Counted from the stretch's first letter, positions 1 through 9,298 are shown. The stretch is DNA of 64,000 bases from JAFGTX01 sp942492225 (GCA_942492225.1 CALODS010000013.1:74973-138972); one strand, 5' to 3'. Notes: generated by a model not told the origin, from the sequence alone. Translations and numbers: made by a program.

Positions 1-37
1 GTATAACATGTGTCAAATCTAAAATTTTCAAAACCAT
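1..37 (-). CDS. Start of a cyclase-family protein (partial)
   Basis: Only the first dozen codons are inside the window, reading leftwards off its left edge as MVLKILDLTHVI. The KILDLTH opening resembles the N-terminus of the cyclase / kynurenine-formamidase-like metalloenzyme family, which commonly starts K-I-I-D-L-T-H. An AAGGAG motif precedes it. The ATG at 37 lies only 2 bases from that motif, while the TTG at 31 is 8 bases away and may be the true start. It is divergent from the hydrogenase operon. The family call rests on very few residues. Confidence 0.4.
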   Translation of the reverse strand, partial: MVLKILDLTHVI

Positions 38-307
38 CACTCCTTATTTCTTTCATTATAAACACATATATAAGTTTATCACTAATTCTTAAAAAAATAC
101 TGTCATCATCTTAATTTTTTCAATTTTCAAAATATTGTCACTATAAAAGAAGGAGTCTTAAAAAAAATGTGTAATTACTAAAGAAGTGGGCAAATATATA
201 AAGTGATAAAATGTCCATTTATCGCTATGGAACTTTATTAGTCTTTCACATTGGCTATTTAAGTATCCTTATTAACATGTATATTTTTTTGAAAGGGTGG
301 TGTATTA
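38..307. other. Divergent intergenic region upstream of the hydrogenase operon
   Basis: This 270-base AT-rich gap must hold the promoters for the leftward cyclase-like gene and the rightward hydrogenase operon. I could not pick a convincing -35/-10 pair or a Rex-type palindrome by eye. A GAAAGGGTGG ribosome binding site lies just before the first hydrogenase gene. A five-base-spaced micro-frame (MCNY then stop) after AAGGAG near 150-185 is probably chance. Confidence 0.4.
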
Positions 308-814
308 ATGTCTGACGCACATAAAAAAACAATGAGTGTGACTGATCTTCCTCAAGAACATTTTGATGAGCTCGAAAAGTATATTAACACTCTAGAAGAC
401 AAAGAAGGTTCTCTGATTCATGTTCTTCATAGAGCGCAAAGTATTTTTGGATATCTTCCAAAAGAAGTCCAACTTTTCGTTGCAAGAAAATTAGATCTTC
501 CAGGAGCAAAGGTATTTGGTGTCGTAAGTTTTTATTCGTATTTCACACAAACGCCAAGAGGTAAACACACAATAAGTATCTGTATGGGAACAGCTTGCTT
601 TGTAAAGGGTGTTGACAAAATTCTTGATGAATTTTCTAATCAACTTGGTATAAAGAATGGCGAAACAAGTGAAGATGGTCAATTCACCCTACGTGATGTT
701 CGTTGTATAGGCGCATGTGGATTGGCGCCCGTCGTAATGGTTGACGAAAAAGTGTTTGGTCACGTTACAAAAGAAGACGTATCAAAAATTGTTACAACGT
801 ATAAGGGGGAATAG
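308..814 (+). CDS. hydC: NADH-dependent [FeFe] hydrogenase, NuoE-like subunit
   Basis: This 168-residue protein is a NuoE-type thioredoxin-like [2Fe-2S] subunit, a small electron carrier in cytoplasmic NAD-linked, electron-bifurcating hydrogenases. The cluster cysteines are visible as C-x4-C in CMGTACF and C-x3-C in CIGACGLAP, in the C-terminal half, after a helical N-terminal domain. The GAAAGGGTGG ribosome binding site supports the start. It is the first gene of a tightly packed operon with a second [2Fe-2S] protein, HydB and HydA, spaced 2, 30 and 12 bases apart. The family assignment is firm; the hydC name follows the Thermotoga-type nomenclature. Confidence 0.93.
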   Translation: MSDAHKKTMSVTDLPQEHFDELEKYINTLEDKEGSLIHVLHRAQSIFGYLPKEVQLFVARKLDLPGAKVFGVVSFYSYFTQTPRGKHTISICMGTACFVKGVDKILDEFSNQLGIKNGETSEDGQFTLRDVRCIGACGLAPVVMVDEKVFGHVTKEDVSKIVTTYKGE

Positions 815-816
815 AA

Positions 817-1209
817 ATGCCGATCAAATCATTAGATGAACTAAAAAAAATTAGAGAAAATTCTATAAAAAAAGTAAATTTAAGAGAATCTGGAAATAAT
901 GGTGATGATACCATTGAATTAATGGTCGGTATGGCAACGTGTGGTATTGCTGCTGGCGCAAGAGAAACACTCAATGCAATCCTTGATGAGATCGAATCAA
1001 AAGGTCTTTCAAACATTAGAGTCGTCCAAGTAGGCTGTATGGGTTACTGTCACAGTGAACCAACTGTACAAGTAAATGTACCAGGCAACGAACCAATTTT
1101 GTATGGTAATGTTAACGAATCAATCGCTAGAGACATTATTGAAAAGCATATTGGTAACGGCGAACTATTAGATGAGAATATTCTTATCAGAACTTTTGAA
1201 AAGGCTTAG
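817..1209 (+). CDS. Small thioredoxin-like (2Fe-2S) ferredoxin of the hydrogenase operon
   Basis: This 130-residue protein belongs to the thioredoxin-like [2Fe-2S] ferredoxin group often found between the NuoE-like and NuoF-like genes of clostridial bifurcating hydrogenase operons. Visible cluster ligands are in MATCGIAAGA and VGCMGYCHSEP, matching the fold of the N-terminal domain of the next gene. It starts two bases after the preceding stop, with GGGGGA in the upstream gene as ribosome binding site, so translation is probably coupled. Its exact role (an extra electron entry or an assembly factor) is not settled by the sequence. Confidence 0.85.
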   Translation: MPIKSLDELKKIRENSIKKVNLRESGNNGDDTIELMVGMATCGIAAGARETLNAILDEIESKGLSNIRVVQVGCMGYCHSEPTVQVNVPGNEPILYGNVNESIARDIIEKHIGNGELLDENILIRTFEKA

Positions 1210-1239
1210 GTAAAAACTATCTTAACAAGGAGGTATAAT

Positions 1240-3033
1240 ATGGCAAGATACAGAAGTCATATCATGGTCTGTGGGGGAACTGGCTGTGTATCAGCACAAG
1301 CTGAAGAAATTATTAATTCTCTGAAATCCGAATTAAAAAATCACGGATATGATAATGAAATAAAAGTTGTTAAAACTGGATGTTTTGGATTTTGTGGTCA
1401 AGGACCTATTATAAAAATTCATCCCGAAAATGTATTTTATGTAAAAGTGAAACCTGAAGATGCAGCTGAAATCGTTGCAGAACATATTGTTAAAGGTCGT
1501 CGTGTAGAAAGACTTTTATACGAAGAACCAATGCTAAAAGAAAAATTAGATGAATCAAGTAAAATGAATTTCTACAAAAAACAATATCGTATCGCTTTAA
1601 GAAATTGTGGTCTTATTAATCCTGAAGATATTAATGAATATATTGCTTTTGATGGATATGCTGCTTTAGGTAAAGTACTCACTGAAATGAGCACTGATGA
1701 TGTACTTAAAATCCTTAAAGATAGTGGACTAAGAGGTCGTGGCGGTGGTGGTTTCCCAACTGGACTTAAGTGGGAATTAACATCAAAACAACCTGGTGAA
1801 GAAAAATATATTATGTGTAACGCAGATGAAGGTGACCCAGGTGCGTTTATGGATCGTTCCATCTTAGAAGGTGACCCTCACAGTGTTATTGAAGCAATGG
1901 CAATTGGTGGATATGCCATTGGTGCCAATCAAGGTATCATTTATATTCGTGCTGAATACCCACTTGCTATTAAACGTCTTGAAATTGCTATTGATCAAGC
2001 CCGAGAATCCGGTCTACTCGGTAAAGATATTTTTGGAACAGGATTTAATTTTGATCTAGATGTCAAATTAGGCGCAGGCGCATTTGTATGTGGTGAAGAA
2101 ACCGCCCTTATTCATTCTGTAGAAGGCTCAAGAGGTGAACCAACAAAGAAACCACCATTCCCTTCTGTGGAAGGCTATAAAGGTAAACCAACAAGTGTAA
2201 ATAACGTTGAAACCTTCGCAAACGTACCATCGATCATCCTAAAAGGATCTGATTGGTTTAGTAGCATCGGTACAGAAACTTCTAAAGGGACAAAAGTTTT
2301 TGCCCTAGCTGGAAAGATTAACAATGTTGGGCTTGTTGAAGTTCCTATGGGCACAACATTGCGCGAAATCATCTACGATATTGGCGGTGGAATTCCTAAC
2401 GGTAAAGATTTTAAAGCCGTTCAAACAGGCGGACCATCTGGTGGCGTTATGACAGCAGATGATTTAGATACCAAAATTGACTATGACAGTCTTAAAGCTA
2501 TTGGCTCTATGATGGGTTCTGGTGGAATGATTGTTATGGATGAAGATGATTGTATGGTAAACATCGCTAAATTCTATCTAGAATTTACGCAAGATGAATC
2601 TTGTGGTAAATGTACACCATGCAGAATCGGTACAAAAAGAATGTTTGAAATATTAGAACGCATCACCGAAGGTGAAGGCAAACCAGAAGATATTCCAAAC
2701 TTAAGACAATTAAGTGAAATGATTAAGAGTACTGCACTTTGTGGTTTAGGCCAAACAGCTCCAAACCCAGTGCTTTCGACGCTCAAATTCTTTAGAAACG
2801 AATATGAAGCACATATTCACGACAAAAAATGTTTAACTGGATCATGCAAAGCTTTATCGAAATATAGCATTGACGAGGTTAAGTGTATTGGTTGTACAGC
2901 TTGTGCAAGGGTTTGTCCAGTTGATTGTATTGAAGGTAAAGTAAAAGAACTTCATGTTATTGATGCTGAAAAGTGTATTGCATGTGGTGCTTGTTACGAT
3001 GCTTGTAAATTTGATGCTGTTATTAAACCATAA
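1240..3033 (+). CDS. hydB: NADH-dependent [FeFe] hydrogenase, NuoF-like flavoprotein subunit
   Basis: At 597 residues this is the NuoF-like subunit that binds FMN and NAD(H) and, in bifurcating hydrogenases, is the flavin site that splits electrons between NADH and ferredoxin. Domains in order: an N-terminal [2Fe-2S] thioredoxin-like domain (CGGTGC, GCFGFCGQGP; about 1-90), the glycine-rich flavin/NADH site GLRGRGGGGFPTG (near 165), the [4Fe-4S] motif ESCGKCTPCRIG (near 455), and a C-terminal double [4Fe-4S] ferredoxin domain (CIGCTACARVCP and CIACGACYDAC; about 545-590). An AAGGAGG ribosome binding site precedes the ATG. The extra ferredoxin domain is what distinguishes HydB from plain NuoF. 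Confidence 0.95.
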   Translation: MARYRSHIMVCGGTGCVSAQAEEIINSLKSELKNHGYDNEIKVVKTGCFGFCGQGPIIKIHPENVFYVKVKPEDAAEIVAEHIVKGRRVERLLYEEPMLKEKLDESSKMNFYKKQYRIALRNCGLINPEDINEYIAFDGYAALGKVLTEMSTDDVLKILKDSGLRGRGGGGFPTGLKWELTSKQPGEEKYIMCNADEGDPGAFMDRSILEGDPHSVIEAMAIGGYAIGANQGIIYIRAEYPLAIKRLEIAIDQARESGLLGKDIFGTGFNFDLDVKLGAGAFVCGEETALIHSVEGSRGEPTKKPPFPSVEGYKGKPTSVNNVETFANVPSIILKGSDWFSSIGTETSKGTKVFALAGKINNVGLVEVPMGTTLREIIYDIGGGIPNGKDFKAVQTGGPSGGVMTADDLDTKIDYDSLKAIGSMMGSGGMIVMDEDDCMVNIAKFYLEFTQDESCGKCTPCRIGTKRMFEILERITEGEGKPEDIPNLRQLSEMIKSTALCGLGQTAPNPVLSTLKFFRNEYEAHIHDKKCLTGSCKALSKYSIDEVKCIGCTACARVCPVDCIEGKVKELHVIDAEKCIACGACYDACKFDAVIKP

Positions 3034-3045
3034 GGAGGTGTTGTA

Positions 3046-4788
3046 ATGGATATGATTAAATTAACAATTAACAATTTTGACGTTGAAGTACCAGTTGGCA
3101 CGACTATTCTGGAAGCAGCGAAAAAAGTTGATGCAAAAATTCCTACACTCTGCCATATGCACTTACATGATTTCGGCATTGTGAATCAAACAGCTTCGTG
3201 CCGTGTATGTATGGTAGAAGTTGAAGGAAGACCTACACTCGTTCCCTCATGTGCAGAAAAAGTATATGAAGGTATGATTGTCAAAACTGATTCAATAAAA
3301 GCAATTAATGCAAGAAGAATGTCTGTTGAGTTATTATTATCAAATCACCCAAAAGACTGTTTAATGTGCCCTAAGAATTTAGAGTGTGATTTACAAAAAC
3401 TTGCAATGGAATTAGGTGTTCGTGATATTAAATGGGAAGGCGAAATGATGGATTATCCAAAAGATAAATCATCTTATTCGATTGTCAAAGATCCTAATAA
3501 ATGTGTTATGTGTAGACGCTGTGAGACGATGTGTAACGACGTACAAACATGTGGTATTCTCTCAGCAGTCGATAGAGGCTTTAACGCTTTCGTTGGCCCT
3601 GCCTTTAACTTAGATATGGCAGATACCTCATGTACTTTCTGTGGCCAGTGCGTGGCTGTATGCCCAACTGCTGCTCTAACAGAAGTAAGTAATATTGATA
3701 AAGTATGGGCTGCACTTGAAGATCCTAGTAAGCATGTAGTGGTTCAAGTAGCACCTGCTATACGTGTTGCTATTGGAGAATTATTTGATATGGAGCCTGG
3801 TACAATTTCAACAGGGCAACTAGCAGCTTCACTTAGAAGGCTTGGTTTTGATGGTGTTTTTGATACAGATTTTGGTGCCGATTTAACTATTATGGAAGAA
3901 GCTTCAGAACTTGTACACCGTATCGAACATGGTGGCACACTACCAATGCTCACAAGTTGCTGCCCAGCATGGGTTAAATTCTTTGAACATCAATTTCCTG
4001 ATATGTTAGATATTCCATCAACATGTAAATCTCCACAAATCATGCTTGGTGCAATCGCAAAGTCATATTATGCTGACAAAATGAATTTAAATCCAGAAGA
4101 TGTGGTAGTTGTTTCAATCATGCCTTGTCTTGCTAAAAAAGCTGAAGCAGAAAGACCTGAATTAACTAAAGATCACAATAACAATGTAGATACTGTTCTT
4201 ACAACAAGAGAATATGGTCTTATGTTAAAAGAAGCTGGTATCAATTTTGCGACATTACCTGATAGTGATTTTGATTCAATTCTTGGCGAGAGTACAGGTG
4301 CCTCTGTCATCTTTGGTACCACTGGTGGTGTAATTGAAGCCGCTGTTAGAACAGCCTATGAATGGATTACAGGTGAAGAACTTAAAGAAGTTGACTTCCA
4401 TGACCTTAGAGGATTAGAAGGAATAAGAAGTGCTAGCGTCAAGGTTGGTGACATAGATCTTAAGATTGGTATTGCCCATGGTCTTGGCAATGCAAGAAAA
4501 TTACTTGAAGACATTAAAGCTGGTCGTTCGCACTTCCATGCCATTGAAATCATGGCTTGTCCAGGTGGATGTATTGGCGGTGGCGGTCAACCATATCATC
4601 ATGGAGATATGGAAATTATCCGTAAACGTCAAGAAGCGATTTACAAAGAAGATGCAGGAAAAGAAAGTCGTAAATCTCATGAAAATCCTTATATTAAGAA
4701 ATTATATGATGAATTCCTTGGCAAACCATATGGGGAAAAAGCACATAAATTACTTCATACGCATTACGAAGCAAAAGAAAAAATTTAG
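3046..4788 (+). CDS. hydA: [FeFe] hydrogenase catalytic subunit
   Basis: This 580-residue enzyme reduces protons or oxidises H2 at the H-cluster. The N-terminus has a [2Fe-2S] domain (CRVCMVE, VPSC), then the His-Cys3 motif HPKDCLMCPKNLEC, two [4Fe-4S] clusters (CVMCRRCETMC and CTFCGQCVAVCP), and the three H-cluster signatures TSCCPAW, MPCLAKKAEAERPE and MACPGGCIGGGGQP, all with the expected cysteines. The length and domain order match the HydA of trimeric bifurcating enzymes. AAGGAGGTG lies before the start; M1 and M3 are both possible. A strong terminator follows, so it ends the operon. The maturases HydE, HydF and HydG are not in this window. Confidence 0.97.
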   Translation: MDMIKLTINNFDVEVPVGTTILEAAKKVDAKIPTLCHMHLHDFGIVNQTASCRVCMVEVEGRPTLVPSCAEKVYEGMIVKTDSIKAINARRMSVELLLSNHPKDCLMCPKNLECDLQKLAMELGVRDIKWEGEMMDYPKDKSSYSIVKDPNKCVMCRRCETMCNDVQTCGILSAVDRGFNAFVGPAFNLDMADTSCTFCGQCVAVCPTAALTEVSNIDKVWAALEDPSKHVVVQVAPAIRVAIGELFDMEPGTISTGQLAASLRRLGFDGVFDTDFGADLTIMEEASELVHRIEHGGTLPMLTSCCPAWVKFFEHQFPDMLDIPSTCKSPQIMLGAIAKSYYADKMNLNPEDVVVVSIMPCLAKKAEAERPELTKDHNNNVDTVLTTREYGLMLKEAGINFATLPDSDFDSILGESTGASVIFGTTGGVIEAAVRTAYEWITGEELKEVDFHDLRGLEGIRSASVKVGDIDLKIGIAHGLGNARKLLEDIKAGRSHFHAIEIMACPGGCIGGGGQPYHHGDMEIIRKRQEAIYKEDAGKESRKSHENPYIKKLYDEFLGKPYGEKAHKLLHTHYEAKEKI

Positions 4789-4804
4789 CCACTCCTATAC
4801 ATCA

Positions 4805-4845
4805 AAAAACAGAGTTCACTTTTATTGTGGCTCTGTTTTTTTATT
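4805..4845 (+). terminator. Terminator of the hydrogenase operon
   Basis: AAAAACAGAG at 4805 pairs with CTCTGTTTTT at 4831, followed by further T residues, directly after the hydA stop. Confidence 0.85.
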
Positions 4846-4949
4846 TTGTTGAGAAGTAATTTTAATAACTAAATAAAGTCCAAAATCATAAAACACGAAC
4901 ATTCAATAAATCAACATCAAAAATTTTTAAATAATATTACCACAAAAAA

Positions 4950-4982
4950 GCAAAAAGCGTGGATGAGTTCCACGCCTTTTGC
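4950..4982 (-). terminator. Terminator, probably for mnmA
   Basis: GCGTGGA at 4957 pairs with TCCACGC at 4969 around a five-base loop. Read leftwards it is followed by TTTTTGCTTTTTT, so it suits the leftward mnmA transcript. Between it and the mnmA stop (about 210 bases) only the CTTAAG repeat was seen. Confidence 0.6.
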
Positions 4983-5017
4983 CAATACATAATGTTTAGG
5001 GTATATTATAAGGATAT

Positions 5018-5056
5018 ATACTTAAGTATAGACTTAAGATATACACTTAAGCTTAG
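5018..5056. repeat. Short tandem run of CTTAAG palindromes
   Basis: CTTAAG occurs at 5021, 5033 and 5046, spaced 12 and 13 bases, each preceded by TATA or GA sequence. It lies in the non-coding gap 4846-5196 downstream of both flanking genes, so it is not obviously a promoter operator. No other feature was seen in this gap beyond the terminator. Confidence 0.5.
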
Positions 5057-5196
5057 TTAAGACAAACAAAAATCAACAGCTGTTCGTTCGCCTATTACCA
5101 TTATAATAATCCTCTTATCATTTAGCAAGGTTTATTTTTACAATTTATACATTTAACTTCTTCACGCTAGCATTATCCACATTCTCCGTAGGATAT

Positions 5197-6288
5197 TTAT
5201 ATTACATGAACAAAACGTTCGTTTATTATTCCTTTTATCAAACATCCACCTAACACTTCATTTTCACGATAAAATACAGCAACCTGTCCAACCGCAACTG
5301 CCCTTGCAGGTTTGTCAAATACAATATAATGATATTTATCACGATTTATTATTTTACAATCCAACAAATAACCCCACTGACAAACCTTTACCTTTAGAGG
5401 TTGATCTATTGGTACATTATCATAAATAGTAAAATTAAAAGCTTCACCAACAAAACCAAAAGAATATGTTTCTTCGTCATTTCCAAGGACAACTTCATTT
5501 GTTTCTGCCCTTAACTCAATAACATACATTGGTCTGTTTAAGGTTGAAAGCAAGCCCCTTTTCTGGCCAATTGTATAATTAACAATACCTTGATGTCGTC
5601 CTAAAATCTCTCCATCCTTTGTGATAAAATTCCCTTCATTCACTCTATTAGGGGCTTTTTCTTTAATGTAATCAAAGTACTTGCCGTTAGGAATAAAACA
5701 TATATCCGTCGAATCCTTCTTTACTGCAATTTCTTTATTTATTTCAAGGGCCATTGAGCGTACAACAGCCTTCTCTTCCATAAATCCAAGGGGTAACATT
5801 AATTTACTCAATTGCCATTGCGATAATGAGTGGAGTAAAAATGATTGATCTTTTCTGGCATCTTTACCTTGAAATATTCTATATTTATTTGTAAGCTCAT
5901 CGAATTTTATGTTTGCGTAATGCCCTGTCGCTAAATAGTCTGCACCTAGTTCAACGATAGCTTCTAAAAATGCACCATATTTTACACTTGGATTGCACAT
6001 TGCACAGGGATTTGGTGTTTCACCTTTTAAGTAAGCATTTATAAAAGGATCAATGACCTTTTCCTTAAAAATCAACCTCAAATCTACTATTTCATGTGAT
6101 ATTCCAAGGGTTTCACATACTGTTCTAGCATCCTTCAAAAAAGCTGGTGGCGTTAAGACACCATTTACCTCTTCATCAAAAATATACATGGTCACACCAA
6201 TAACTTCATACCCTTCATCTATAAGCATTCTTGCACATACCATACTATCTACACCACCGCTAATACCAACGGCTATTTTTTCTTTCAT
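5197..6288 (-). CDS. mnmA: tRNA-specific 2-thiouridylase MnmA
   Basis: MnmA makes the 2-thio group at wobble U34 of Lys, Glu and Gln tRNAs, using ATP and sulfur passed from a cysteine desulfurase. The N-terminal PP-loop ATP motif SGGVDS, the catalytic-cysteine segment TPNPCAMCN and the second cysteine region STDICFIP are all present, and the C-terminal beta-barrel follows. I start at MKEKIAVGISGG, eight bases after AAAGGA; the frame is open 16 codons further upstream to 6336. That gives 363 residues, the normal length. Second cytoplasmic copies of this gene are common in clostridia. Confidence 0.93.
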   Translation of the reverse strand: MKEKIAVGISGGVDSMVCARMLIDEGYEVIGVTMYIFDEEVNGVLTPPAFLKDARTVCETLGISHEIVDLRLIFKEKVIDPFINAYLKGETPNPCAMCNPSVKYGAFLEAIVELGADYLATGHYANIKFDELTNKYRIFQGKDARKDQSFLLHSLSQWQLSKLMLPLGFMEEKAVVRSMALEINKEIAVKKDSTDICFIPNGKYFDYIKEKAPNRVNEGNFITKDGEILGRHQGIVNYTIGQKRGLLSTLNRPMYVIELRAETNEVVLGNDEETYSFGFVGEAFNFTIYDNVPIDQPLKVKVCQWGYLLDCKIINRDKYHYIVFDKPARAVAVGQVAVFYRENEVLGGCLIKGIINERFVHVI

Positions 6289-6336
6289 TCTCATTGTCCT
6301 TTCAATTACTTCTTTCCATATTTTACACCAAGTCAC

Positions 6337-6369
6337 ATAAAAAAAATACCTTAATCACTCAAGGTATTT
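6337..6369 (-). terminator. Terminator of the GNAT gene
   Basis: AATACCTT at 6345 pairs with AAGGTATT at 6361. Read leftwards the stem is followed by a run of eight T. It sits just after the stop of the gene at 6375. Confidence 0.8.
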
Positions 6370-6374
6370 CAATC

Positions 6375-6935
6375 TTATTTATCATTGATAATCACTTTGT
6401 TAATTATTTTCCCTAAAACATAAGTATTTAAATAACGTCCTTCATTTACTAAATGATCCGCTTCTTTTTTTCCTTCTATCTTAAATCCGTAAGCATTATA
6501 AAAGGCTAAAGCTCTGTCGTTATCTTCAACAACTTCTAACTCAATACGTTCAATGCCAACATCGTTTGACCATTCAATAAAAGCGTCCATTAATTTTTTT
6601 GCAACTTTTTTGCCCCAATACTCCTTTAGAACACCAATAACAAATCCAGCTACATGTTTATTTCTTGAAAATTGCCCTCTAGAGCCTGATATAAATCCAA
6701 TTAACTTTCCATTATTATACGCACCAAATAAAAAACTTGATGCATCATTAATATTTTTCCTAATTGTATCTCTTTGTTTTTCGGCATCAATTTCAACTTC
6801 TTCCAATTCGCGCATTAAGAAATCTGTTTCTGATGCCAAACGCATTTGCAGTTCAATCATCTGAACAGCATCTTCTTCTTTTACAAAGCGAACAATCAAA
6901 TCCCCATTTGATTCTACTTGCAATAATTTACTCAT
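6375..6935 (-). CDS. GNAT-family N-acetyltransferase
   Basis: This protein of about 186 residues has the GNAT acyl-CoA fold: the hydrophobic beta-4 strand AGFVIGVLKEYWGKKVAKKLM containing the Q/R-x-x-G-x-G/A-like pyrophosphate loop, followed by IERIELEVVEDNDRALAFYNAYGFK, typical of motif B. The substrate cannot be read from the sequence. I choose the start at MSKLLQVESNG, after GGTGATGA; the open frame runs further to 6989 without a better ribosome site. It stands alone with its own terminator. Confidence 0.85.
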   Translation of the reverse strand: MSKLLQVESNGDLIVRFVKEEDAVQMIELQMRLASETDFLMRELEEVEIDAEKQRDTIRKNINDASSFLFGAYNNGKLIGFISGSRGQFSRNKHVAGFVIGVLKEYWGKKVAKKLMDAFIEWSNDVGIERIELEVVEDNDRALAFYNAYGFKIEGKKEADHLVNEGRYLNTYVLGKIINKVIINDK

Positions 6936-7032
6936 TTCATCACCACAACCCCAAGTTAATACATTAATTATAACAAATATATGTGACAAAGTGATTGCAG
7001 AAGGATTTCAACGGGATTAAACTTTTTATCAT

Positions 7033-8046
7033 TTACTCTTTATCGAGCAGTTCTTCTGGTACTTCAATCACTGCAATCCATGATCCATTATAGGAAACTG
7101 GCTCTTTAGGACTGGTTTGAAACACTATTTTGTTACTCAGCGCAGACCAATCTGGTGCTGTGTCATAATAATCTGACGTTGTAAGCGCAAATTCATTTTT
7201 GTTATATATGTTTTTTATAAACAATTTATTCTTTTCGATTTCTATGCCATCTAATGATCTATTAGATGAGTAAACTATCCAATTACTATCTGGAGAAAAA
7301 GATCCGTAAGTTTCATCACCGATACTTTCAGTTATTCGTCTATGCCTAATACCATTATAATCCGATACATAGATACTCCACTCTCTAAACTGTCCATCGT
7401 ATTGTTCATATAAAACAATATAACCATCTGGAGCCCATTTAGGTCGTCTTTTGTGATCCTCACCAGTTGTTAACTGCAAAATTTCTCCAGTGACCAAGTT
7501 CATCTTATATATTTGCTGAATAGGCGTTCCATCTCTTAATAAAACTTCTGATGGAGCATCGAAAATAACCCATTGTCCATCTGGTGAAACAGCTGGATTA
7601 GAACATATCATTAACTGATTATACATGTTATTATCCTCATATTCATCATGTTTTAATTGAAGAGACTTAAGTAAGGACTTACCAAGAACAATCTCCGTGT
7701 AGATCAGTTCATTTTCCCTAAACAATTCACCGTTTGATGATTGAATTCTTTTATTTCGTTCATTGGTTATCGCCGATAAGTTACCTGTCTTAACATTCAT
7801 AAAATATAGATTTGAGTAATCGTTACCATATCCACCTTTTGACAATGTAAAAAGGACTTGTTCTTCATCCGGTGACCAAGTTGGTAGTTCATAACTGCCT
7901 TGTTCTTTTGTTTTATAAATCAATGCCTTATCATGCCGCTGAATAACTTGTGCCTTCCATACAAGTCCCTGAGCAAAATTGACTTGCTGAACACAAAGTA
8001 TTAACAAGATCAAACACACTATTTTTCTTGCCCTATTATTAATCAT
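7033..8046 (-). CDS. TolB-like beta-propeller protein, secreted
   Basis: This 337-residue protein starts with a signal-peptide-like segment (ARKIVCLILLILCVQQVNFA), so it is probably exported. The rest holds repeated WD40-like/PD40 blades such as LPTWSPDEEQVLFT, NPAVSPDGQWVIFDAP, RPKWAPDGYIVLYE and YGSFSPDSNWIVYSS, the pattern of TolB-type propellers. It lies 24 bases downstream of the AMP-ligase gene, in the same direction, so it may be the last gene of the biotin-regulated operon, although nothing links it to biotin functionally. Confidence 0.75.
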   Translation of the reverse strand: MINNRARKIVCLILLILCVQQVNFAQGLVWKAQVIQRHDKALIYKTKEQGSYELPTWSPDEEQVLFTLSKGGYGNDYSNLYFMNVKTGNLSAITNERNKRIQSSNGELFRENELIYTEIVLGKSLLKSLQLKHDEYEDNNMYNQLMICSNPAVSPDGQWVIFDAPSEVLLRDGTPIQQIYKMNLVTGEILQLTTGEDHKRRPKWAPDGYIVLYEQYDGQFREWSIYVSDYNGIRHRRITESIGDETYGSFSPDSNWIVYSSNRSLDGIEIEKNKLFIKNIYNKNEFALTTSDYYDTAPDWSALSNKIVFQTSPKEPVSYNGSWIAVIEVPEELLDKE

Positions 8047-8070
8047 ATGATTTATGCACTCTCCATTTAT

Positions 8071-9297
8071 TTATTCGAATAATGCTCTTATTCTAACCAT
8101 ATCATATTTACCTGTATCTGAGTATATGCCATTTGACACAACCTTGATTCTTTTAGGCCACTGCCACTGAGGTATGTGTGTTGTTAAATATATTTCAACA
8201 GCGTCTTTTGTTATTTTAACTGATCTTGTTGAATCAGAAATAATATAGAGTCCATAACCTGCTAAAGTATTATCTTTTAACATCACGCAATCAATAAAAA
8301 GGATGTCGTCGATACCATCAATGCACTTTAAGGCTTCAATAATCATCATTGCGTCAAATTTTCTACCATGGCTATTTATTTGTGTGTCTCTGCGTCCACG
8401 TAGATATAAGTAACCCTCATTGTCCAACACACCATAATCATAAGCAGAATCATATGCCTGACCACCACTCAAACTATAGAGGGAAGTTCCAAAAATAATG
8501 CCATCTCTTATCTCAATAGAAACACCCTTAAAGGCTTTGCCAACGGATTTTGGACGCACCAATAATTCCTCGTGGGTAATTCCACTGATATGACCTAATT
8601 CTGCGGCACCATAATAATGATGAATTTTTATATTAGGGCACTGTTTATAAAAATCATGAAGCACTTTCTGGGAAAGCGCTTCACCAGCCGTTGTAATCTC
8701 AAGAGTGTAATACCATATAGTCTGAGTTGCTTTAGTGATTAACCTTAATTTTGATGGTACTAAATAGGCAATAGAACAGCTGTGCTTTTCTATTAATTCA
8801 ATCCACTTTTTAGGGTTCTTATCTAATGACAACACAAGTGTTCCCCCTATTTGTAATATATGAAGTGCACTATATAGATTGGCTGTATATTCAAGCGAAC
8901 CATTTAGAAAAAGGATATCTTGAGTCGAAATATTAAATATTTCTGAATATGCTTGAAAACTTTCTAACCACTGTTTATGTTTTTTGAAAATATATTTTTT
9001 GCGCCCTGTTGTTCCCGATGTAGTTGCTAGCAAAAAAACATCTGCTGAAATGTCCTCTTTAGAAATAGTTTCCGCTGAATCTTCTACACCTAAATAAACT
9101 GGAAACCTATCCACGAGGCCTCTGATGACCGACAAGAGTTGTTCAAAGGGATTAGCACTCGTACACACATGAACACCCGACGCATTTTTTTTAATGTTTT
9201 TCAATGCCATTGCTGCTCTGATCAGCTCAGTATACGTATAGCTTATCTCATTATCAATCACTGCTATTTTATCACTGTGCTTTATCCATTCAATCAT
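8071..9297 (-). CDS. AMP-dependent acyl-CoA synthetase/ligase (YhfT-like)
   Basis: This 408-residue adenylate-forming enzyme has the phosphate-binding loop TSGTTGRKK, the YYGAAELG motif, the hinge region YDYGVLDNEGYLYLRGRRD and a C-terminal lysine in SDTGKYD. It is short for the family (usually about 500), mainly in the N-terminal part. It follows the thiolase by about one base. The gene set bioY-thiolase-ligase matches the BirA-controlled yhfU-yhfT-yhfS group of Bacillus subtilis, so I infer that it activates an acid related to biotin precursor supply. The substrate is unknown. Confidence 0.83.
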   Translation of the reverse strand: MIEWIKHSDKIAVIDNEISYTYTELIRAAMALKNIKKNASGVHVCTSANPFEQLLSVIRGLVDRFPVYLGVEDSAETISKEDISADVFLLATTSGTTGRKKYIFKKHKQWLESFQAYSEIFNISTQDILFLNGSLEYTANLYSALHILQIGGTLVLSLDKNPKKWIELIEKHSCSIAYLVPSKLRLITKATQTIWYYTLEITTAGEALSQKVLHDFYKQCPNIKIHHYYGAAELGHISGITHEELLVRPKSVGKAFKGVSIEIRDGIIFGTSLYSLSGGQAYDSAYDYGVLDNEGYLYLRGRRDTQINSHGRKFDAMMIIEALKCIDGIDDILFIDCVMLKDNTLAGYGLYIISDSTRSVKITKDAVEIYLTTHIPQWQWPKRIKVVSNGIYSDTGKYDMVRIRALFE

Positions 9298-9298
9298 T

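Noticed and set aside
1..307. Rex operator before the hydrogenase operon
   Set aside because: Expected from biology, but no TTGTTAA-type palindrome was found by eye.
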